64,000 nucleotides of DNA. It comes from Lineus longissimus (taxonomy: Eukaryota; Nemertea; Pilidiophora; Heteronemertea; Lineidae). The notes below the pieces were generated by a model. That model was not told where the DNA came from. It did not search any database and was given only the letters and a program-made list of their open reading frames with translations. The stretch covers positions 13,511,431 to 13,575,430 of the forward strand of contig NC_088322.1 of NCBI RefSeq assembly GCF_910592395.1. The letters are read 5' to 3'. Each line of letters begins with the position of its first letter. The first letter of the stretch is position 1. Both the position numbers and the translations under genes were made by a program. Below are positions 1-10,300 of this stretch, piece by piece.

Positions 1-1347
1 ATCCGGATTTGTTAAGAATGACTGTGGTTTTGAGCCCGATGATGGGTTAGAACTCATACTTCGAAGGATCAATCCACTCGATCTGTTCCTTCGACTCTGC
101 CTCTTGAGAATGCCAACCAATTCTATGAAACGATGAGGCTACGCGTTCAACGGCATTACCAAACACGGGTGCTTTTCAAAACTGGTCCTGACAAATCGAG
201 GTATCATTCCTGTACCTTTACCATGAATCTGACCGAATTATACCACGGCCAGTTGCTATCTACTTCCCGTTCTTCAGAACATTCCCAAATAAGTAAATGA
301 CACTTGGTAACCAGGCATCGGTGCGGGCAGAATATTTTCGTCCGTTATCGTTGACCATACAACAGACTCACTTCGTGATGATAAGCAAGCAGCTGAAATT
401 TACACTCCGGACGCAGTGGGCCGGCCTCGTCCAGTCGCTCATGAACGAAATACGACCAGGATGACGAAATGGGCTGCATAGGAGTCTACTGAAACTTCAT
501 TGTATGTGCCACACATGTTCAGCGGCAGAAATGTAATTTAACAAGAAACTTGGCTGATTCGCCAAAAAATATTTACAAGAAGATTTGCTCCCTATTGGGC
601 CATTAAACTACTTGATGTGGAATGGCAACACTTTGTAGAATGAGAGTGTTGTTTAAAAATACATACGATTGCATTTGCGTGATATTTTACTGTTAACTTA
701 TTCATTAATTGAGGCAGTAAATATTCTAAACGGCTGTAAAAAGGAGAGTGAAGGTAAGGTGGTGTATAATTATATTACACTCTTTAACATTTTCTGCTGT
801 ACTTTGCTGCGCCTATTCGACGAATGACGGCATGACCAGCATATATCGGCATCACCGGCATCGACACCAGAATGGTTTCATTCGGTATTTATCAGAAACG
901 TTCGGGCAATCTCCGGTGATTGCCCGATTGTTTCCGATCATTACCGAATTAAATCATCTCCGATGCTTATGACCCGGTGTGACAGCGGATATAGTCCCCC
1001 TGGAGTCATAGTCCGGTAGCATTGTATTTGATCAATTAAGCAGCATGATCTATTGTACCGCTAACCCTAACCAAAACATTTAGCAATGCGGGCTATTGTT
1101 ACACGGACTATCAGCCCTAGGACTACTATCCCTTGCACACCGGTGCAGGTGCAGACTCTTTCACCAGTCTCCTCCATTCACTCATTAGAGAGACTGGTAC
1201 TTGACGCCATTTCGATCGTCATGAACTGGATTTGGGGGCGTCGGCTTCCGGTGTCCGGTCACGTGTTTTCCGCGAAGACGAGTAACCTCGAGCCAAGTGA
1301 AAAAGCAGGAATACCAGTGAGCTCGGTATGGACAGTACATCCACTGT
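1..1347. other. No supported gene
   Basis: I see no exon chain, conserved protein or RNA gene here. Short open frames on both strands lack splice context and recognisable domains. Around 895-950 there are short imperfect inverted words based on CGGGCAATC / GATTGCCCG, which resemble decayed transposon sequence. Confidence 0.5.
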
Positions 1348-2070
1348 GGCTGAGTTCAACTGTAACTCTAGGGTCGGCTTAGAGTTCCTCAGGCGATGAC
1401 ATCATGCCTTAAATGCGCATGTCGAGTAGGGGTAGCACGCGAACGCAGTCGAGTCAGTTCGGGTTGATTTGGTTTGTTTAAACATGGCGGATATAGCGGC
1501 AATATACGAATTTTTAGACTTCATTTTTCCCAATAGTACAATAGATGTAGAGCTGACAAGTCAAGAACATTTATGGACACTATGTTTGTTCGCCAGAAGG
1601 AAATGGGTGCCCAAAATAACTGGATTTGCAGAAAATGCTCTCCCGCAATTCAGTTTGCAGGACTTCAGAGCCCACTAATTCAGAGTTGGAAGGGGGGTGT
1701 TCGAGACACTTTTGACCGAACTTTATCCCGATCTGGTTTCCGAACATGTCGGTGGTTTATTTCACCCGATAATAATGGCTTCACATAACAGCTATCAATA
1801 TTTATCAACAGCGTTATTACAGGAGTACACAATATTGGATATAACAATGTAAAAATCACGAATTTATCCCTTACGTTTTCGAGGCCGCCATTTTGTCACG
1901 TGGTTTTTGTCGAGTCTGCTGAGTTCAACGCTCATGCCATCGAGGGTTGAGCCCGAGTAGCTAACTAGGTCAGATATGACGTCACTCGGGTCGGTACCCG
2001 CGGAAAAAATGAAGTTCGACTGGAGCTCGACCCGACCGAGTCCAACCTCGGGTTACAGTCGAACTCTGCC
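1348..2070 (+). mobile_element. Decayed PIF/Harbinger-like DNA transposon
   Basis: The ends form an imperfect terminal inverted repeat: the left end reads GGCTGAGTTCAACTGTAAC, and the reverse complement of the right end differs from it at only two of 19 positions. The element is flanked by TGT on both sides, consistent with the 3-bp target duplications of PIF/Harbinger elements, although that superfamily prefers TWA. The interior encodes a broken transposase N-terminus. At 723 bp it is far too short for an autonomous element, so it is a deleted relic. Confidence 0.5.
1484..1852 (+). pseudogene. Truncated Harbinger-type transposase N-terminus
   Basis: One reading frame runs from an ATG at 1484 to a TAA at 1850, broken by an in-frame TAA at 1676. 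Before the break the protein ends with QFSLQDFRAH. After it the frame resumes with FRVGRGVFETLLTELYPDL. This matches my memory of the region where HARBI1-like nucleases have a conserved FR-H-FR-R...FE-LL stretch ahead of the DDE core. The catalytic core is absent. No database search was possible, so the family call is tentative. Confidence 0.4.
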
Positions 2071-4121
2071 TGTATGGCTCGCCTCAAGTGAAATACTGAC
2101 CCTGCGCTGCGCGCCGGATAGGGTCGTGGTTACCTGAACTAGACTAGCGGTAATAATTCTCTACAATATATTTAAGAATGTTTTTTTCATCCGATTGGTT
2201 TTTGTAATGAGGTGAGCCGCTTCTGCTAGCAACCCGTACATTAAAGTGGGCTGCACATTTTGCGATATTCTGTTATAATTCGGTAAAGGGCCATATTGTG
2301 TAATTTTTGGAATTTTTAGAAATATAATGTTTTGAATGCTTCTAATATTTTTTGTTTAGGGCGGCCAAACGGCCCGATCTTGGACCAACATTGGCCCAGA
2401 ATCACATCGAAACATATTCCTACTGATATTGGCCCGATATGGCCAAATACCGGCACCTTTGAGTGAAATCTGGAGGGAAATTGCCGAAATTGGCCCGACA
2501 TCCGCCGTCTTGGCCGCGCTATGCAATCATTCAGCCGATATCGGGCGAAGTTGCATGCTATCAGGGAGGTTAGGTGCATAGTGTCTCAGTTCGGAGGTTT
2601 TGGGCCCAATTCCAAAAATCCCCATTAGGAAAATGAATTCAACGTTACATCACCATGGTGAAATCAGATTTTACCATTCAAGACACTTATTCCTAATAGA
2701 TGCAGTGGTTCCCTCTATGAAAACGATCATTAATTGCTATAGATGAATCACTCCCATAAAAATTTATGAATATATTGCTCAGTGACCTCGCCCATGCGGT
2801 GACCAACGCCAACATGATTCCTGGCTCAAAGTGATAAGAGAAGAATGGTATTTTACCCCCTAACACTCTAAATATATATCTGCCTAAGTCTTGACCTCCC
2901 ATGCTAGCTAGCGTCATGGTGATGGTAGGGTCTGTGGCTCAAACTGGATCCCAGTTCAAGCAGTTGATAACTTGTTTACATTATTCCAAATACATTCAAA
3001 TCTTATAGTGTTTGTACTCATTTTGATCGTATAATAGTACTCCTTCTAATGGTAACACGTGTTATGCAATTTGTCATCGCTACTAAAAGATGCATTCCAC
3101 GAAGTACATGAAGTAGCACACCCAAATTTGACGTCGACTGCTAGAAATGTATTGACCAATGAAATACACCGACACAAACAGGTACACGCCCTGACCAGTC
3201 AGAGAGCTCGTTATGAATCAGTGCTCGTACAGCATTTGTATAGCGGCTTGAACGAGCCTAATTCCTCCAGGAAAAACAACGTAGGTTTCGCCCAAATTAT
3301 CCAAGTTTCCGACGGAATTCGCAACTAATTTTTATGAATTACCAATTCTGTTTCATCTGATTATGTGTTGTATTAATTTTGAGGAAGTTATATTTGGGAA
3401 AGTGCTGATCTGCACCCGTTTTTGTTCGACCGGGTTTGGCCTAGTTTACGAAAATCAAGGTATACAATGTATACTGTACATGACTACATATATGTTGTAT
3501 GTATTGACTGCACGCATTTTTGTCCGTGCTTGTATGGTTACCTGTATATGTATGTGGGTTTGTTGATCATGTATTTGATTGACCGACTTCTTGCATTCTC
3601 TGATGTAAGGATGGAAGTGTTCACTTCAATTGCCAATGCTCGACAAAGACAAACTACAGGCAGAGCCCTGTGCATGTGAGCTCCTAACAACACAACACAA
3701 TGCGCACTCGCGACTTGGAACGTGACAGAAGGCCTAGCCAGAAGAAGATAACTTTACATTTGACAAATCGTCAAATTTGCTAATGCCATAACGTCATAAG
3801 CCTCTGTCGTGTTATAGGTTAAACGCATGACATGGATGGTCAGCGCTCAAACAAACCTTTGGCTTTGTCGAAATGGTCTATTAATCTGTACTGGGCTTTA
3901 GTCTAATCTGACGATGAATTCATGTGCCGTGAGCAATGATCCCCACCCCAACAGATCCATGTCTTCAATCACATTTATTCCCGAGTAAATTCATCCAGTT
4001 GCTCTTTGCTGTGCTGCTGTAGTCAGAAAGCAAGGTGGGGACGCCCACACGATGTTGAACTGTCAAGTTATTTGCCAAAGGCCCAGCATCAAAACCTTAT
4101 GGTTTTGGTTCGCTCTTTTCA
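2071..4121. other. Intergenic / upstream region of the MAGUK gene
   Basis: No exon is supported. From about 2360 to 2560 variants of TTGGCCCGATAT recur on both strands, probably a decayed repeat. A good acceptor-like tract (CGCTCTTTTCAG) ends at 4121, just before the first coding exon of the downstream gene. The real promoter and a 5' untranslated exon therefore probably lie somewhere in this stretch, but I cannot place them. Confidence 0.4.
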
Positions 4122-4134
4122 GTGATAAGTCAAG

Positions 4135-4321
4135 ATGCCTGTTCCTCAAAAGCATCTCGCGGTAGAGGAGACCGATATTGATGGCGATGATGACCATGTT
4201 GATGGCGATGATGACCACGTTGATGGTGATGAAGCCCATAGGCATAGTGACAGGCGGAGTGATGGAGGAGAGGGAAGCCTTAGTGGTGACGAGAGTCTGA
4301 GCCAGCCTGAATCCGGTGAAG
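4135..4321 (+). CDS. PALS2: PALS2-like gene, first coding exon with acidic repeat
   Basis: The exon encodes a 62-residue N-terminal extension with a tandem [14 protein letters not shown] stretch made by a repeated 18-21 bp unit (about 4178-4230), followed by a Ser/Glu/Gly-rich tail. An acceptor-like CAG ends at 4121, and the exon ends at AAG followed by GTAGGT. Joining it to the next exon restores an Ala codon (G+CT) and keeps the frame, which supports it as coding. Vertebrate MPP6 starts close to the L27 region, so a start at the Met inside the second exon (5225) is a possible alternative. Confidence 0.65.
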
Positions 4322-7300
4322 GTAGGTCAAACCCTATAGCCATAGGATATGGACATAGAAAAAGATAGATTCAGCCATAACAAAAGCACCAGACTACGTA
4401 ACCCCTAATGTAATGAAATGACCTGTCTGGATATGGCCTAGCAAAAATCTTGGGGCATTGCTATTGCAAAAAGATTCCACTCCGCACAAAAGGAGGCTGA
4501 AATGGTTAAGAAAAGTTGTCAGTAACATGCTTTAAACGGGTTGTTCTTGGCCGGCCTTTGCAATGTCTGACACCAATTTGTCACTAACCTGATAATATTC
4601 TTGTTCAAACACTGGTGTGATAAAGTTGTTGGGTGACTGAAATAGTGCTTGATTAAGAACATGTGTCTGTTCTTATCAAGGTTGACCCTTTTGATCAATA
4701 TTGTGTTTGTGTTGGAATGGAGTGGAGTAGAGAATGTGATTGGGTGAACTAGTAATACAGAAGAACCTCTCTATTAAGGACACCCTCGGGCCTGACAAGT
4801 AATGTCCTTAATAGAGAGGTGTCCTGATTAGAGAGGTCAAATTCGATGGAAACAACCAATTTGGGACCAGACCTACTGTCCTTAATATCATGGTGTCTTG
4901 ATTAAAGAGGTGTGTGCTAATTGAGGTTCCACTGGACATAGTATGAATTGTATGTCAATTACATTTGACGATGATAATATAGCAATATCAGAGACGCACT
5001 TCATTTCATAGTATAATTTGGCCACTGAAATTCCAAAAATATTCAACAGCTTGCAAGGTGACATAATTTCTCCAAATTAGGCTGAATTGGGAAGAAAGTT
5101 TGTTTTCCCCAATATAGGCTAAGGATACAAAGTTTAATGGTGTACATGTAGGCCTAATTGAAAGGCCTGCCCGCCACCAGACTATCATTCATCATCCAAT
5201 AATCCATTCTCCATTTCAGCTGCGATGTCTGAGGTCAAAGACAATATTGATGAGTTGGACGAAGCACCTGAGACAGACAAGGTGTTCATCAAAGCTTTCT
5301 TGGATGATGGGGTCATACAGAGTCTAATGAAGGTACTGTTTTCTAATTGTGGACAGAGACACTTGCCGTTCCATCTTGGGTAAAAGTGATCTGTTTTTGT
5401 CCTTGAATCACGATGCCAAATTGATCGACAAGAGTGGGGAATAGATTTCTAGTAGAATGCATGGCACCCCTCAAAATTAGTTTGAGAGAAGTTTTGGGTG
5501 ATGTTATTGTGGCCTGTACTGGTATATGCAGTGAGTTTATAGGGTAACTCAAAAAAAACTTGTGAGTTCATTTTTTCTTTTCCAGGTGCATGACCGTCTG
5601 GAGGACAACACTCTCCAGCCGGAGGGAAACGATACTCTTGACGTCCTGAAGGACGCACTCGCAGAAATGGAGGACAATGAGGAAGATCAGGTGATCGAGC
5701 TCCGCAAGATACTCTCCAATATTTACATACAGGTTAGTTTAAAATGACTCAAAAGGGGTCGTACAGTCTGATACTTTTATGTTGGCTGAATCTAAATCCC
5801 GACATCATGGTTTTGACACTTCAACAGTTGACAAGAGGAGTTGCAAAGTCTGATGCTTTCATGAATCTGTTTATTCATGAAATTGAGTACAGGTGAGTTG
5901 CCAAGGACTAGACCTCTTGATATTCAGAGAACTGAACCAATAGGCTGAACATACCAGTATAGAATCTAATGTGCTGTAAATACTCGTGCATTTTTATCCA
6001 CAGTCGATGATGCATGCCCATGATGACATCGCCTCTAAAAGCTTCGAACCACTCCCAGAGGTCTTTCCAACTGTTGCTGCGACTACAGAAGTTGAGCCTG
6101 CCACGTTAAGCGCGCCGGCCGATGCCATCAGGATGGTTGGAATACGAAAGGCAGCTGACGAACCTTTGGTGAGTATCAGGAGAGATTGATTAGTGGTCGT
6201 TCACTAAGACGAATATGTATCCTCAGCTCACAGACTGACAGGCAACCAAATTTGACTTGCTGACTTAATTCTTTACCATCAGAAGACGGTTATGCATCCA
6301 GCGTTGCAGAGTCGAAAATAAGTTATTTGAGCTTAATACTCAGTCTCTTGCTCAAAAAACGCTTTGCATTCTCATCAATAGTCGAATAAAATTAGTGCGA
6401 ACATATGCATTGCGACATGTATAATGTATTGATAACGATGCTTCAAAATAAATCGAATGAGCAGGTGCTATGTTATGTTATCAGTAGATTTTCTGCAGGC
6501 TCTCGATTCACTTCCAGCACAAATTTGCATGTAATTGTTTGCACGAGAATGCATTCGGCATGATAAGATTTTTACTAGTATGGCTTATTCTAAAATGACT
6601 GCTCATCCAACTTGTTTACTCTGCCTTGGTCTTTGTCTTGAAAAAATAAGTCATTATCTTTGCAGCTGTTATATAAATACCTTCTGCCATAAAAGTCGTA
6701 AATATAATATCTGCATTTTGGTCATAAAGCACCGTAAACTTTTAAAATGTAAAGTGCTCTCCATTTATACCGCTTTTATTATCATCTGATATAAATTGAA
6801 ATTTACAGCTGATGTTGTGTTGTGCATGAATATAGTAGTAAGATCGCATGTGCTTCGAGTTGTTTAGTTCCAAGTTTTAATCAATAACAAGACATAATGA
6901 AATATGTTCGTTTGGCACGTTGAAGTGAGTTTATAGTTTCCCTATTGTAATGACGTCAGCTCTCTATTGTTTGGATATCAACTTGATGATATTGGTGCTG
7001 TGCATAATTTAAAAACGTTCAGTTTAGTTAGGTTTAGTTCATGTGAAACGTTGTGTTTGTATTAAGTTGCCTGATCAATATGAGACTGAGAAAACCTCTA
7101 AAAAAATCTTCAGAATCAGAAATATTCTGCCATAATCTATGAGATCATTTATTAGTGTCATGTATTTTTCTCGTCAGTGGCTTTACAGAACACGATTCCC
7201 CGACTCAGAAAATGATAAGGCTGAAGTATTCATATTGGGGTCATCGAGCCTGCTATACAATGTAGCAACTCCGATTGTTCAGGAATTTAGATCAAACGTG

Positions 7301-10300
7301 TTCTAGAATTAGGTGGAGTCATTGGGCCAAACGATCATGACAGTCAGCGGAAACTAGTCATGCACGCTTACCTGAATTGAATGCTGACCAAAAAAATTAG
7401 GAGAATTTTCCATGAAATCCCATCACCACTTCCTCAGTCTCAAATTCAGAACCTGAATTGAAAGCTGACAAAAAAAATGAAGAGAATTTTCCATGAAATC
7501 CAATCACCACTTCCTCAGTCTCAAATTCAGAAAGTCAACTTCTAGTCTAAGTCCAATTAATTTGCTTCATTTCTCTTCTTTGCTTTAAAATGACCTAATT
7601 TTGGCTTCTCCACTGCCGTGTTGTGACGTTCCATTGTTCTACATCTTTTATTCATAGGGAATCACCGTCCGCGTGGACAATGGGGACGTATACATTGCTC
7701 GCATTCTAACTGGCAGTTTTATCGAGAGACAAGGTGATTTGATTTTTCGTCGTTTGTCGGGTTTGCTGGATAAAATTTAGCATGCGAAAGAGAATTGATT
7801 TGGGCTAGAAAAGGTTGAAAAATGTGTTGATGCTTATAGACATGACACTAGAGATCGCAGCAGTTTTGAAATTGACAGTGTTTATCGGTTCGCTTGTTTT
7901 TACTCTCAGGTTACCAATACGCGTGCCGCAATGGCCTTTTTGCTTTTAGAAAATCCAATATTTTTGCATTGTTGTCGTGATAATCACGAATCTCAACAAC
8001 CTTTCAATCCACCAAAGGTACACTGTATATCAGAAAATAGCGGTACTAAATTTTGTCCAGCAAAATTCACCATGTTTGGAAAAATATGAATTTGCTTATT
8101 TTGTGACCTTAATTTTGTTGAAAGTTCGTCACTAATATGCGTGTGATATATCTTTCAAAACATTTTCAAATTTGTTTTTTATTCACTTAAACTATGAAAA
8201 GCAAACGAATCATATTTTTCCAATGTTAAATGTTCTCCATATATATATAAAAGTCGGGTTGCTATTTTTCCTGTAGTGTTTAGTTTCATTCTGTTAGATT
8301 CTTCACTTTCGTCATTCTGCTGCTTTCTTAGATTTTTATTTCGCTTTTCACGATCCACCTGCTTCAAAGAAAGTGTAATCAGAACTCCTCAAATATTCAC
8401 TCCGAAGCAAACAGAAGGCGTCTGATCTATTCTTGCCTCATGTTTTCGCTTTCTCAAGTTTAATATCTCAAAATTTATTTTCCTTCCAAACTATCAAATT
8501 TATTGCAAACATTTAGCATGAAATATGAGAACAATATTTCCATAGCATGAGATTGAGAATTCGTTTACTCACACTAATTTAGTTGTTTTCTTCTGATCAC
8601 ACTTTATTTTCCATCTAAACTCGACTTCTTGTCGTCTCTGTGTACATGTGATACTGTATCATTCCTCAGGTATGAAACCACTGCCATTTTTGGTGACAGT
8701 AATTTCGACAGACCTCTACTAAATGGTCATTTTAAATTTGGTGGATTTTGACAATCAAAAAACAAGAATTGCATAAAAGTGGCATGACAAATGTATTCAG
8801 AAAATGTCATAAGGTGGTTTGGCCTCGGTGGATGGTACAGAATTGGGTGTGGTCGTTGTTCACATCAACACGTTACATTCATACACATACCCTTTGGTTG
8901 TAGACACACATGAAAATACCCTCAAAGTGTGGCTCCTCAGGGGTAGTCCCTCGATCATGGGGAATACTTAAACAGAGTCTATCGACAGAGCTAGGGAGCC
9001 AGTCCAATTGGTAGTTTCTTGGTGTGGATGGAACTGGGCCTAGTTTGGCTATTTAACTAGTGGTATTCTTCATACAAGTGTGCATAGTGCAGCTGTACTG
9101 TGAGATACTAGAGACACCTATTGGTGGGTCTGCATACCTGGCTCCAGCCTATATCCTCCCTTTACGATGCATGGAGTCCACACTTCATGGGTACGTTCAT
9201 ACCTCATCACACTGACACATAATAATCCACATTTCGTCCTCGTTCCCAGGGAATAACCGTACGTCTTTCAAACAACAACGAATTAGTAATCGCGAGGATA
9301 CTCGTAAACGGCTCAATTTATAAGCAAGGTAACGAGAATGGTTACGCCGTTGTGAGCATGTCAAAGCATCGTGTTTGTTACTCACTAACAACTTGTTTTT
9401 GTTCGGGGAGTCTTGTCTAAAATGCAGCAGATCCTGTTTCCTCTGTACTAAATGCAAATTTTGTCGGTGCCAAACAGTTCACTTGGACAAAATATATGTG
9501 TGTCCTCCTTGGATCAGAGCGAGTTTAAAACAGCATGACCTCGTAATTAATGAATGCCTTCATCACAAAACGAAAAGCATGGTTTTGAAATGCCTTTTAC
9601 AATCCCATTGCATGTACGTACATTATCAAATTTGTTACAAAGTTTCAAAAGCTTCAAAACAGTAATTTCAGATGGTCTTTATGAGCATTTTCTCCAGCAA
9701 CATTCATTTCATTGAGAGGCTTCGTTTCATTTGACCAGAGTTTGCAAAATGTTGAGAGAGGCATGTGCACCAGTTTCAAAAGATACTGCATGCTGCCCAG
9801 TGATCGTTGTTGGCTTTGCTACATATTCCCTCTAAGAATAAGATTGTTGGCTTGATATGTTTCTATGCTTCTGGAAAATAGATTGTTTTGTGTGCCTAAC
9901 TCTCTATGCGTGATGCATGTACATCAACAAAACAAAGTGCTGTCAGTGATTTTCATGTTAGTGGAAACTGACTTCACGATTGCAAACACTTACTAGATTC
10001 CTTTCTAACTTAGTTCTCCTGCGGTAACCCAAACACTTACGCAATTCCTTTCTAACTAAGGTCTCCTTCGGTAACCCCAACACTTACGCAATTCCTTTCT
10101 AACTTAGTTCTCCTGCGGTAACCCAAACACTTACGCAATTCCTTTCTAACTAAGGTCTCCTTCGGTAACCCCAACACTTACGCAATTCCTTTCTGACTAA
10201 GGTCTCCTTCGGTAACCCCAACACTTACGCAATTCCTTTCTAACTAAGGTCTCCTTCGGTAACCCCAACACTACGCAATTCCTTTCTAACTAAGGTCTCC

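Noticed and set aside
748-972. Small frame with a signal-peptide-like start
   Set aside because: It begins with GTG, not ATG. No splice partners or homology.
1060-1075. CTAACCCTAACC telomere-like word
   Set aside because: Only two units; chance occurrence.
3059-3328. 89-codon + strand frame upstream of the MAGUK gene
   Set aside because: It starts at a non-ATG codon. No recognisable domain and no phase link to the gene.
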